Under the pieces are notes generated by a model that saw only the letters and a program-made list of their open reading frames with translations, searched no databases and had not been told where the DNA came from. 59,949 nucleotides of DNA from Caldanaerobius fijiensis DSM 17918 (lineage in GTDB: Bacteria > Bacillota > Thermoanaerobacteria > Thermoanaerobacterales > Caldanaerobiaceae): contig NZ_FQVH01000015.1 in NCBI RefSeq assembly GCF_900129075.1, forward strand, positions 1-59,949, given 5' to 3'. This document shows positions 1 to 8,338 of the stretch, piece by piece. Numbering within the stretch: the stretch's first letter is position 1; every line of letters begins with the position of its first letter. The translations under genes and the position numbers were made by a program.

Positions 1-477
1 ACGGAACTGCTGCACACATCGGAGAACAAAACGTACGGCAGTTTCAAGCAGATGATAGAGAAGTACGATAAAACGGTATTGCCCAAATTGAGCAACAGGA
101 GCAAGTTGAGAGCGTTGATGCGGAAATACAGAAAAAGACTGAAGAAAGAGACATCTGAAGAAAAGAAGCAGAGATTAAGGGAGAAGATAAGCAATATCAA
201 CAGGATGCTACAAGGCAGGAAGGCCCTGAACCGTGTTTTGAGGTCTTATGAACATGCCGTGAAGAAGGAAATAACCCTTGCGGTGAAATTCAAATGCATA
301 TGCTGCGGATATGAAGATGATGCGGACCATGTGGGTGCAGTGAATATAAGGGCACGGGCGGAAGATAAGGAGATAGGAGAGATAGCAGAGAGGTACAGAT
401 ACAACAAGAAGAGAAGGCATGAAGAGAGAGGTTCACACATTATTTCATTATACCTCTTGTTAACCAATATATGTTAA
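1..477 (+). pseudogene. tnpB: IS200/IS605-type TnpB, C-terminal remnant
   Basis: The reading frame is already open at base 1, so the 5' part lies outside the window. The product has a basic coiled region followed by a C-terminal zinc-ribbon half (CICCGYEDDADHVGAVNIRARA), the usual signature next to the last RuvC Asp of TnpB. Only one CxxC pair is visible where the family has two, and the segment before it runs directly from a helical stretch, so an internal deletion is likely. TnpB is the RNA-guided nuclease of IS200/IS605 elements. No TnpA is in view. It is best read as a decayed transposon end left of the glycan cluster. Confidence 0.7.
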
Positions 478-515
478 CGTATAATTATTTTATAAAAGTA
501 AAGGGGGACTTTTGT

Positions 516-1583
516 ATGTATAAAATGACTTCTCATGAAAGGTTTTCGCGCATGTTTGAGCACAAAGAAGCTGACAGGATACCTATTATTGATGATCCAT
601 GGGAGACTACCATTGAAAGATGGCATAGGGAGGGGATGCCTGAAGGCGTAAGCTTTGTGGAATTTTTTGATCTGGATCGAGTTGCTCATATAAGTGTAGA
701 TAACAGTCCGCGATATGAAGCCAAAATTATTGAAGAAACTGATGAGTATAAAATATATACAACGTCGTGGGGTGCTACTTTAAAAAGTTGGAAACATATC
801 ACATCTACTCCAGAGTTTTTGGATTTCAGGATAAAAGACAGAATAAGCTGGAAAGAGGCCAAAGAGCGGATGGTGCCCTCTAGGGATAGGATTCCGTGGG
901 ACTATCTTCAAGCTAATTATAAAAAGTGGAGAGAAGAGGGGTACTGGATACAGGCCGGTTTGTGGTTTGGCTTTGATGTAACGCATTCATGGACAGTGGG
1001 CACAGAAAGGCTATTGATAGCGCTTATAGAGGATCCTGAGTGGTGTATTGACATGTTCAACCATTTCCTGGATGTCAATCTTGCTCTATTGGATATGGTA
1101 TGGGATGCTGGTTATCACTTTGACAGCGTATTCTGGCCAGATGATATGGGCTATAAAAACAACCAATTTTTCTCCGTCAATACCTACAGGAATCTACTAA
1201 AACCTATCCACAAAAAAGCTATTGATTGGGCTCACAGCAAAGGAATCAAAGCACACCTGCACTCATGTGGTGATATCAGGCCATTTATACCCGAGCTGAT
1301 AGATATTGGCCTTGATGCGCTAAATCCTCTGGAGGTCAAAGCGGGTGTGGATACAATAGAATTAAAGAAAAAGTATGGCAAGGACCTGGTCTTACACGGA
1401 GGCATCAATGCGGTACTGTGGAATGATAGAGAGGCTATAGAGGCTGAGATAAAAGAAAAAGTGCCTGTATTGAAGGAGTCTGGAGGGTATATTTTCTCCT
1501 CTGATCACTCGGTGCCTGATACGGTTAGCCTTGAGGATTTCAGGCATATAGTAGAATTGGCTAAGGAAATGGGAAAATATTAA
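516..1583 (+). CDS. URO-D/MtaA-fold methyltransferase-like protein
   Basis: A 355-residue protein of the uroporphyrinogen decarboxylase superfamily, which also holds methylcobalamin:coenzyme M methyltransferases (MtaA/MtbA). It starts MYKMTSHERFSRMFEH, the common N-terminus of the non-haem members. ATG 516 is chosen because AAAGGGGG lies just upstream; an open frame runs further 5' from 471. It keeps an H249-S-C251-G motif, matching the H-x-C zinc site of MtaA-type enzymes, but the later Cys is replaced by an SSDHSV segment. This is the only one of four family members in the window with H-x-C. It is followed by DUF4838 and GH92 genes, suggesting a carbohydrate role rather than haem synthesis. 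Family certain, substrate unknown. Confidence 0.8.
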   Translation: MYKMTSHERFSRMFEHKEADRIPIIDDPWETTIERWHREGMPEGVSFVEFFDLDRVAHISVDNSPRYEAKIIEETDEYKIYTTSWGATLKSWKHITSTPEFLDFRIKDRISWKEAKERMVPSRDRIPWDYLQANYKKWREEGYWIQAGLWFGFDVTHSWTVGTERLLIALIEDPEWCIDMFNHFLDVNLALLDMVWDAGYHFDSVFWPDDMGYKNNQFFSVNTYRNLLKPIHKKAIDWAHSKGIKAHLHSCGDIRPFIPELIDIGLDALNPLEVKAGVDTIELKKKYGKDLVLHGGINAVLWNDREAIEAEIKEKVPVLKESGGYIFSSDHSVPDTVSLEDFRHIVELAKEMGKY

Positions 1584-1616
1584 GGCTTTTAGCTACTTAT
1601 TAGGCTAAAAGCCTTA
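1581..1616 (+). other. 13-bp perfect stem-loop after the URO-D gene
   Basis: TAAGGCTTTTAGC (1581-1593) pairs exactly with GCTAAAAGCCTTA (1604-1616) around a 10-nt loop. The stem includes the stop codon. The downstream bases are A-rich, not a U-tract, so it is a poor intrinsic terminator and may instead be a processing or mRNA-stability element between two operon genes. Confidence 0.5.
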
Positions 1617-1646
1617 ATAATAAAAATATAAGGGGGGAGGATGAAT

Positions 1647-3395
1647 ATGAGCTTAAAAGAGAAGAAATTGCTTGTTAATGATGGCTGTACTGGCTGGCGG
1701 ATAGTCATAGGAGATGATGCATCACCATCTGAGAGATATGCCAGTGAGGAATTACAGCATTTTATAAAAGAGATATCCGGCGTATGTATACCTATAGTGA
1801 AAGATTCGTGTGAAAAGAGGGAAAACGAAATCATACTGGGCAATAACAAACATCTATCTCAACTAGGGCTTGATATAGACTGGCTAAAACTCGGTGATGA
1901 GGGCTTTATAATTAAAACAGTGAACAGCAATTTAATCATTGCTGGTGGAAAACTTAGGGGAACCCTATATGGAGTGTATACTTTCCTTGAAGATTATCTT
2001 GGTTGCCGATGGCTAAGTTCAAAAGTAAGTTCTATACCCAAAAGGAAAATAATTGAGATCCCAGAGATTGATATCGAACAAATTCCGGTACTAGAATATA
2101 GGGAACCATTCTATTTTGATGCTTTCGATGGAGATTGGTGTGCCAGGAATAAATGTAACAGCAGTTTTGGAAGATTAGAAGAAAAACACGGTAACAAGAT
2201 GAAATATTCAACCCACTTTGTACACACATTCAATGAATTGGTACCTGTATCGGAGTATTTTGATACACATCCAGAATATTTTTCTGAGGTTAATGGTAAA
2301 CGCATTTCTGAACATACCCAGCTTTGTTTGACTAACGAGGATGTTTTCAAAATTGCTCTTGATAGAGTTAGAGAATGGATTGAAAAAGAACCGGATGCAA
2401 AAATATTTTCGGTATCCCAGAACGATTGGTATAACCCTTGTCAGTGTAAAAACTGTAGAGAAATAGATGAACGAGAAGGAAGCCACAGCGGTACTTTGCT
2501 TTACTTTGTCAACCGGATTGCTGAAGAGATAGAAAAAGACTATCCGGATAAATTAATAGATACATTGGCGTACCAGTATACAAGAAAGCCACCGAAATAC
2601 GTTCGACCGAGAAAGAATGTTATTATAAGGCTTTGCAGTATAGAATCCTGTTTTTCTCATCCATTTGAGGAATGTGACGCTGTCAGTTATCCATTTAGGG
2701 ATAGGGTGGAGGAGGGCTCTTCTTTTGCAAAGGATTTACAGGAATGGGCTAAGATTACTGATAGGTTGTATGTGTGGGACTATGTGACAAATTTCGCGCA
2801 TTATATAATGCCTTTCCCGAACTTGTATGTACTCCAACCCAATATAAAATTTATGATAAAAAATAATGTAAAGGGAATTTTTGAGGAAGGTAACTATTCA
2901 CAGGGCGGAAAAGGCGAGTTTGCAGAACTTAGAGCATATGTGCTGGCTAAGCTGCTGTGGAATCCCGATTATGATGTTGACCTTGCAATAAATGAATTTT
3001 TAATCGGATATTACGGCAGTGCTGCAGCGCCTATAAGGCAATATATCGATATGTTGCATAGAAAAGTTGTAGATGAGAATATACACGTGGGTATTTTTGA
3101 TCCACCGACAAGTAAGTATTTATCAAAAGATATTCTGGAAAAAGCTGAAGAATTATTCGACAGGGCAGAAATGTTGGCTGATAACGATGAGATACTTGAA
3201 AGAGTGCGCATTGCTAGATTGCCAATAGAATATGTAAAATTATCTACAACGCCAGGTTATTATCCTAACAGGGCTGAATTAGTTAAGAGCTTTTTTGCAA
3301 AGATCAAGAAAGCTGGAATTACACAAATAAAAGAAGGACAATCCCTTGAAGAGTCTCAGCGAATAATGGAAAAAGGAAAGGAGTGTGTTATATGA
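1647..3395 (+). CDS. DUF4838 domain protein (glycan-active family)
   Basis: 582 residues. The N-terminal third resembles the alpha-glucuronidase/GH20-type N-terminal domain (ASEELQHFIKEISG, then GTLYGVYTFLEDYLGCRW), followed by a DUF4838 TIM-barrel-like region with VSQNDWYNPCQCKNC and IRLCSIESCFSHPFEEC. ATG 1647 is preferred over 1641 because AGGGGGGAGG ends at 1640. No signal peptide is visible, so it is probably cytoplasmic. It overlaps the GH92 start by 4 bp (ATGA), implying translational coupling. DUF4838 proteins are common in polysaccharide loci but I know of no settled activity; a hydrolase role on uronate or hexosamine glycans is inference. Confidence 0.75.
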   Translation: MSLKEKKLLVNDGCTGWRIVIGDDASPSERYASEELQHFIKEISGVCIPIVKDSCEKRENEIILGNNKHLSQLGLDIDWLKLGDEGFIIKTVNSNLIIAGGKLRGTLYGVYTFLEDYLGCRWLSSKVSSIPKRKIIEIPEIDIEQIPVLEYREPFYFDAFDGDWCARNKCNSSFGRLEEKHGNKMKYSTHFVHTFNELVPVSEYFDTHPEYFSEVNGKRISEHTQLCLTNEDVFKIALDRVREWIEKEPDAKIFSVSQNDWYNPCQCKNCREIDEREGSHSGTLLYFVNRIAEEIEKDYPDKLIDTLAYQYTRKPPKYVRPRKNVIIRLCSIESCFSHPFEECDAVSYPFRDRVEEGSSFAKDLQEWAKITDRLYVWDYVTNFAHYIMPFPNLYVLQPNIKFMIKNNVKGIFEEGNYSQGGKGEFAELRAYVLAKLLWNPDYDVDLAINEFLIGYYGSAAAPIRQYIDMLHRKVVDENIHVGIFDPPTSKYLSKDILEKAEELFDRAEMLADNDEILERVRIARLPIEYVKLSTTPGYYPNRAELVKSFFAKIKKAGITQIKEGQSLEESQRIMEKGKECVI

Positions 3396-5563
3396 AAGAC
3401 GATGTCAATAAAGATCCTGTCGATTATGTTAAGCCATATATAGGATCTATTGGACATTTACTGACGGCAACATCACCAACTGTCATGCTTCCCCACAGTA
3501 TGGTTCAAGTGTCACCTGTTTTTACTCCAGGGATAACGGATGTATACTTAGCTGATAAAATATATGGTTTTCCTGTAGGGGCATGCACTATTATGCCTAC
3601 AGTAAATTGTGATGAGATTCAACCTTCAAAATGCGCATCGTCATTTGATCATGATTTTGAAACAGCGACGCCATATTATTATTCGGTTTTACTGGAAGAT
3701 TATGATATTACTGTTGAGTACACCGTTACATATCATGCCATATATTACCGATTTACGTTTCCGGCTTCTGCGAATTCTAACATACTTATCAGTGCACTGG
3801 ATGCTGGTGAACTTGAGGTCACAGATTTCAGGGTAGTAAAAGGATATTGCATATTAAATGGTATGAAGCGTTATATATACATGGAATTTTCCAGGCCGTT
3901 TGAAGGATATAGTGTATATAAAGAGGGAAGGCAAGAAATTGTTCAACAAAAAGCATTTAAGCTTGAGGCCGAAAAAACAGGATTTGCCGCAAAGTATGAA
4001 ACATCAGATAAAGATTGTATTGAAGTAAAAGTAGGGTTGTCCTATATAGATGTAGATCAGGCACACCGAAATCTTGTGACAGAGATACCGGATTGGGATT
4101 TTGAGAGTATCAAAAGTCAGGCCAGAGATATATGGAATAACGCATTAAAAGCCATAGAAGTTAAGGGTGGAACAGAAAAGCAACGCACTATATTTTATAC
4201 CGCGCTTTATAGAGCCATGAGTCGCATGGTTAATGTGACAGAGTATGGCAGGTATTACAGCAATTACGACAAAAAGGTTCATGACTGCGAAGGTCACGAT
4301 TTTTACGTAAATGATGGGATATGGGATACCTATCGCTGCATGCATCCACTGCAATTGCTTATAGACTCCAGAAGGCAGATGGACATGATACGTTCGTACT
4401 TACACATTTATGAGAACACAGGATGGTTACCGACTTTTCCTCATCTGGAAAGAGACCTGGATGTAATGATAGGCAATCACGCAGCGGCTTTTATATTAGA
4501 CGCATATATGAAAGGCTATAGGGATTTTGATGTAGAAAAAGCTTATGAAGCCATGAAAAAGAATGCCATGGAGTGCACCAAATTGCCGTGGAGGAAGGGT
4601 CCGCTTACAGAGCTTGATAAGGTATATCTTGAAAAGGGCTTTTTCCCGGCGTTGGATAAAGGAGAGGAAGAAACGGTAAAAGAGGTCCATCCCTTTGAAA
4701 GGCGACAGGCCGTGTCTGTTACATTAGAATGGTCTTATGACGATTGGTGCGTAGCTCAAATGGCGAAAGCATTAAATAAGGAAGAAGATTATAGGTATTT
4801 TGCAAAACGGGCTCAAAATTATAAGAATCTGTACAATGAGCGGATAGGGTTTATGGCTCCAAAGAATGCCCATGGCGAATGGGTTAAAGATTTTGATCCC
4901 AAATTAGGTGGAGGATTAGGTGGAAGGGATTATACTACAGAATGTAATTCCTGGATATATACATTTCACGTGCAACACGATATCGATGGCCTCATAGACC
5001 TTATGGGCGGTAAAGAAAAATTCGCTGAGCGATTGGATGCCTTATTTACAGAACAATATGATGGGCCTAAATACAGGTTTTTGGGACAGTTCCCGGACTC
5101 TACAGGTTTAATTGGCCAGTATGCCCAGGGGAATGAACCAAGTTTTCACATCCCTTATCTGTACAACTATGCAGGTCAGCCATGGAAAACGCAGCGCATA
5201 GTGAGAAAAATAATGGATATATGGTATGGCGATGGTCCGCTGGGCATATGCGGTGATGAAGATGGTGGTGCTATGTCGTCATGGTTTGTATTTTCTGCCA
5301 TGGGTTTTTATCCGGTATGCCCGGGCAAGCCTGTTTATGATATTGGAAGCCCGATATTCGAAGAAATAAAAATTCATATAGATAACGATAAAGTCTTTAC
5401 GATAAAAGCCATTAATGTTTCCAGTAAAAATAAATATATCCAGTCCGCTGAATTAAATGGAAAACCCTTAAATGAGCCGTGGATTAAACATGAAGATATT
5501 GTCAATGGCGGCACACTGGTATTCCATATGGGGCCAAGACCCAATAAATCATGGGGTATATAG
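3392..5563 (+). CDS. GH92 family alpha-mannosidase
   Basis: 723 residues matching GH92, the calcium-dependent, inverting exo-alpha-mannosidases. Visible family motifs are DGIWDTYRCMHPL (about residue 310), NHAAAFILDAYMKG, and near the C-terminus GDEDGGAMSSWFVFSAMGFYPV. The first ~230 residues form the beta-sandwich domain starting VDYVKPYIGSIGH. ATG 3392 is chosen from AAAGGAG nine bases upstream and from the 4-bp overlap with the preceding gene. No signal peptide is seen, so it likely trims imported mannosides. It is the last gene of the URO-D / DUF4838 / GH92 run. Confidence 0.88.
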   Translation: MKDDVNKDPVDYVKPYIGSIGHLLTATSPTVMLPHSMVQVSPVFTPGITDVYLADKIYGFPVGACTIMPTVNCDEIQPSKCASSFDHDFETATPYYYSVLLEDYDITVEYTVTYHAIYYRFTFPASANSNILISALDAGELEVTDFRVVKGYCILNGMKRYIYMEFSRPFEGYSVYKEGRQEIVQQKAFKLEAEKTGFAAKYETSDKDCIEVKVGLSYIDVDQAHRNLVTEIPDWDFESIKSQARDIWNNALKAIEVKGGTEKQRTIFYTALYRAMSRMVNVTEYGRYYSNYDKKVHDCEGHDFYVNDGIWDTYRCMHPLQLLIDSRRQMDMIRSYLHIYENTGWLPTFPHLERDLDVMIGNHAAAFILDAYMKGYRDFDVEKAYEAMKKNAMECTKLPWRKGPLTELDKVYLEKGFFPALDKGEEETVKEVHPFERRQAVSVTLEWSYDDWCVAQMAKALNKEEDYRYFAKRAQNYKNLYNERIGFMAPKNAHGEWVKDFDPKLGGGLGGRDYTTECNSWIYTFHVQHDIDGLIDLMGGKEKFAERLDALFTEQYDGPKYRFLGQFPDSTGLIGQYAQGNEPSFHIPYLYNYAGQPWKTQRIVRKIMDIWYGDGPLGICGDEDGGAMSSWFVFSAMGFYPVCPGKPVYDIGSPIFEEIKIHIDNDKVFTIKAINVSSKNKYIQSAELNGKPLNEPWIKHEDIVNGGTLVFHMGPRPNKSWGI

Positions 5564-5583
5564 GAGCGTATTATACAATGAAA

Positions 5584-5626
5584 AGACCAGGCAAAAAGAC
5601 ATAACAAAAATTTTTATGCCTGGTCT
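5584..5626. terminator. Bidirectional terminator between convergent genes
   Basis: AGACCAGGCA (5584-5593) pairs perfectly with TGCCTGGTCT (5617-5626). On the minus strand the stem is followed by TTTT; on the plus strand by ATTTGTC. It sits between the GH92 gene and the minus-strand cblS-like gene and could serve both. Confidence 0.7.
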
Positions 5627-5644
5627 ATTTGTCTCAATACCAAC

Positions 5645-6379
5645 CTATGCCAAAAATCTTCCTAAATAAGTAAATGGTTTATCCGTAATTTTTTTTATAT
5701 TGTCTTCATTTTTCTTGTCATATACAATAATGGCACATGTGGCTGGACCTCCAGATTTTGACATATCAAAGTAACCATGATTTTCCATATCAATTCTATA
5801 TCCATATATTTCAGCGAGTACAGATAATTCATACTTTATCCCTTTAGAACCAACAGGCACAGCTTCTACAATATCAGGAGTATTTGATATATTTATATAA
5901 TCCTTCAATGTCAGTATATCATTATAATTGATTACCTCTTTTCCTACCCGCGGGTATCCAATTAGCGCAATATGCATGCCACTGCGAACTTTTTTAATCT
6001 TGAGCTTTGAACGGTCTGCTTTGCTTATTACAGTTATTCCTATTGCTGTCATCTGTGTAACAAAGTTTTCTTCAGTGCTTCCTGTTAAGATTACGTCCGT
6101 TAAACCATTTTCATTTAGTTCCTTTTCAATACCGTTTATGATTTTTATACCCGTAGGATTCATTTCGTTTGATATAGTGTCGGATATAATTACAGGTTTT
6201 GCACCAAGAGATAGTGCTTCAGATAGAGCTACTTTTACTGTCATTCTTCCAACTATTTCCTCGTCAACATGTAATTTATCATATTTCTTATTGCCTATTG
6301 AACCGAGGCTATCACAAGTAACTATGATAGCTTCATTGCCAATATACATGATCAGCGTATCTCTATACCTTTCTATCAT
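5645..6379 (-). CDS. cblS: AIR synthase (PurM)-like protein, probable alpha-ribazole kinase CblS
   Basis: 244 residues of the PurM/ThiL-like AIR synthase-related family: early acidic/glycine motif VTCDSLGSIGNK, then GRMTVKVALSEALSLGAKPVIISDT, and a late glycine-rich SGGPATCAIIVYD. A PurM-like protein directly behind an ECF S-component is the arrangement of CblT (alpha-ribazole transport) and CblS (alpha-ribazole kinase) known from Listeria and Geobacillus, which scavenge the lower ligand of cobalamin. The start overlaps the end of the upstream gene by 17 bp with GGGGAAT as ribosome site. The assignment rests on family plus neighbour; another small-molecule kinase is possible. Confidence 0.6.
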   Translation of the reverse strand: MIERYRDTLIMYIGNEAIIVTCDSLGSIGNKKYDKLHVDEEIVGRMTVKVALSEALSLGAKPVIISDTISNEMNPTGIKIINGIEKELNENGLTDVILTGSTEENFVTQMTAIGITVISKADRSKLKIKKVRSGMHIALIGYPRVGKEVINYNDILTLKDYINISNTPDIVEAVPVGSKGIKYELSVLAEIYGYRIDMENHGYFDMSKSGGPATCAIIVYDKKNEDNIKKITDKPFTYLGRFLA

Positions 6380-6818
6380 AAACTATTCCCCACTTTATTA
6401 ATATTTTGTAAAGGATTCCTGCCAACAGTACATTGACGAAAGATCCTATGGTCAATGGTAGAACCCAGCTGACGAAGAAGCCCCAACCAAATACTGGAAC
6501 CATCAAAAGAGTTGCAATAGGCCCATTTAGTACCGTACCGATAGCAACAGCTATGTAGATATTAAATTTTTTGTAGGCAAGCCTGAATAAGTATGCATAT
6601 ATTGCCATTTGAATTGCTATATAGATGTGATTAGTGATACCAAGCGGGAAACCTGTCGTAATAGCTGTTAACATATGTCCCAGACTTATTACTGTAGCGC
6701 CGTAGCCTCCACCTAGGTAAAGTGCTGCAAGATATCCAGGCAGTGAGTCAAACGCCACAGTATTGAAAATCTTGATAAGAGCGCCTACTGCGCTGAGAGC
6801 TATAAGCATTGCCAGCAA
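6363..6818 (-). CDS. cblT: ECF transporter S-component, probable alpha-ribazole transporter CblT
   Basis: About 151 residues, almost entirely membrane segments (LAMLIALSAVGALIK, then LPGYLAALYLGGGYGATV, LPLTIGSFVNVLLAGILYK), as in small S-components that confer substrate specificity on energy-coupling-factor importers. The likely substrate follows from the adjoining CblS-like gene. The start is uncertain: TTG 6818 and ATG 6809 are in frame, and the upstream codons read like a normal N-terminus (VKTIT) but reach a TAG at 6842-6840 without an ATG. The in-sequence ATG at 6835 is out of frame. No EcfA/EcfT genes are in the window, so it would use a shared energizing module. Confidence 0.6.
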   Translation of the reverse strand: MLAMLIALSAVGALIKIFNTVAFDSLPGYLAALYLGGGYGATVISLGHMLTAITTGFPLGITNHIYIAIQMAIYAYLFRLAYKKFNIYIAVAIGTVLNGPIATLLMVPVFGWGFFVSWVLPLTIGSFVNVLLAGILYKILIKWGIVYDRKV

Positions 6819-6844
6819 TGTAATGGTCTTGACATTTTTCTAAT

Positions 6845-6924
6845 AAGTTCCCGATTTAAGCATAAAACACTGAATCGGGAACTTTACCCTCATTGAAATT
6901 ATCATATGCATAGTGTGATGTCAA
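6845..6924 (-). promoter_or_regulatory. cblT promoter with 5'-terminal hairpin
   Basis: Read on the minus strand: TTGACA (6924-6919), 17-bp spacer, TAATTT (6901-6896). A perfect 12-bp hairpin (AAGTTCCCGATT, 6845-6856, with AATCGGGAACTT, 6873-6884) begins within a few bases of the predicted start of transcription. The leader is only about 70 nt, too short for a cobalamin riboswitch. The hairpin may stabilise the mRNA or act in control. Confidence 0.55.
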
Positions 6925-6960
6925 TATATATATTTTTTAAAGCAATTTTTTTAAATATGG

Positions 6961-6966
6961 TATAAT
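6961..6966 (+). promoter_or_regulatory. Probable -10 box for the amidohydrolase/GH13 operon
   Basis: A perfect TATAAT preceded by T-rich DNA and a poor -35 (TTAAAG at 6937-6942, 18-bp spacing). It lies 58 bp upstream of the amidohydrolase start and shares the intergenic space with the divergent cblT promoter. Confidence 0.45.
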
Positions 6967-7023
6967 GTAACTGTGAGAAAGATTAGCTAGGATATTGAAT
7001 TAAGGAAAGGAGGGGGATTTCTG

Positions 7024-8295
7024 ATGGATAAGCTTTATGAAAATATCTTATCTGAGGTAAAGAAGTTACCTATAATAGATACCCATGAGCACCTAGATAT
7101 GGAAGAGCATAGGGTGAAAAAAGGTGTGGATTTATTTTCACTTTTTATGACCCACTATGCTTCTTCGGATCTAATATCAGCGGGAATGCCTGTTGAAGAC
7201 ATGGATAAGCTAAGGGGAAATCAGCTGGACATTGATGAAAAGTGGCGGATTTTTAAGCCCTACTGGGAAAGGGCAAAAAATACATCCTATTGCCAGTGTT
7301 TGTTGATAGCGGTGAAAGACATATATGGTGTAGATGATATAAACGACTTTACATACCAGGAGTTAAACGCACGTATTGTGTCTATGAATAAACCGGGTTT
7401 ATACCGCCGCATCCTCAAAGATATGTCTCATATCGAATTGAGCATATGCGATGTATACTGGCCGGATCCATTTTTGCTGGACGAAGAGTTTTATCGCCCA
7501 GCAGTCAGGTTTGATGAGTTTATCTTCGTGGAATCCAGCGACGATATATCAGCTCTTGAAAAAAGACATGGGCGTTATATCAACAGCTTGAACCAGTGGG
7601 TGAGACTGCTGGAAGATACCATGAAAGAGTATAAAGAAAAATATCATATATGTGCTGTTAAGTCCGGCCTCGCTTATTCTAGGATATTGAGGTATGAGCG
7701 GACCGATTATTCAGAAGCTGAAGCCATATTTAATCAACTTTTATCAGCCAGAGGCGTCGGATCAGAATTTTGCATACAGACAAAGCCCCTGCAGGATTAT
7801 ATGATGCATAAAGTGGTACAGATTGCCAGTGAGATGGATTTGCCTATTCAGATACATACGGGTCTCCAAGAAGGGAACGGCAATGTAATTACAAATTCCA
7901 ATCCATCCCATCTAATAAACCTATTTATGGATTACCCACAGGCGAGATTTGACATCTTTCACGCTGGTTATCCTTATGGCGGAGAATTATCAGCTATAGT
8001 AAAGAATTTTCCTAACGTCTACGCAGACATGTGCTGGGCCCACATAATATCCAGAGAGTATGCAGTTCGCATATTGGAAGAGTGGCTGGACACTATACCA
8101 GCTAACAAGATATTTGGTTTTGGTGGCGATTATATATTTGTGGAAGGTGTGTACGGGCATCAGGTCATCGCCAGAGAGAACATTGCAAGGGCATTGGCTA
8201 ACAAAGTGGAAAAGGGATATATAAAAGAGGGACAATGCTTGGACATCGCACAAAGGCTATTGTACCAGAATCCAAAAGATTTTTTTAAGCTTTGA
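7024..8295 (+). CDS. Amidohydrolase family metal-dependent hydrolase
   Basis: 423 residues. The N-terminal IIDTHEHL supplies the H-x-H metal ligands of the amidohydrolase superfamily; later the IQIHTG strand, FDIFHAGYP (His) and FGFGGDYIF (Asp) fit the remaining barrel ligands. The architecture resembles amidohydrolase-2/uronate-isomerase-like proteins (DIFHAGYPYGG, then NVYADMCW). AGGAGGGGG lies just upstream of the ATG. It is followed 43 bp downstream by a GH13 enzyme, probably in one transcript. A sugar-related hydrolase or isomerase is likely but the substrate cannot be read. Confidence 0.75.
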   Translation: MDKLYENILSEVKKLPIIDTHEHLDMEEHRVKKGVDLFSLFMTHYASSDLISAGMPVEDMDKLRGNQLDIDEKWRIFKPYWERAKNTSYCQCLLIAVKDIYGVDDINDFTYQELNARIVSMNKPGLYRRILKDMSHIELSICDVYWPDPFLLDEEFYRPAVRFDEFIFVESSDDISALEKRHGRYINSLNQWVRLLEDTMKEYKEKYHICAVKSGLAYSRILRYERTDYSEAEAIFNQLLSARGVGSEFCIQTKPLQDYMMHKVVQIASEMDLPIQIHTGLQEGNGNVITNSNPSHLINLFMDYPQARFDIFHAGYPYGGELSAIVKNFPNVYADMCWAHIISREYAVRILEEWLDTIPANKIFGFGGDYIFVEGVYGHQVIARENIARALANKVEKGYIKEGQCLDIAQRLLYQNPKDFFKL

Positions 8296-8338
8296 AGCTT
8301 TGTAAAAAATAAGGTTGAAAGGAAGGGGGATAAATATA

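Noticed and set aside
5928-6401. Plus-strand open frame of 157 codons
   Set aside because: It lies wholly over the minus-strand cblS-like gene, has no ribosome site and gives a compositionally odd Ser/Ile-rich product: a shadow frame.
6819-7023. Cobalamin riboswitch ahead of cblT
   Set aside because: From the predicted promoter the leader is only about 70 nt, with one simple hairpin and no B12-box-like sequence.
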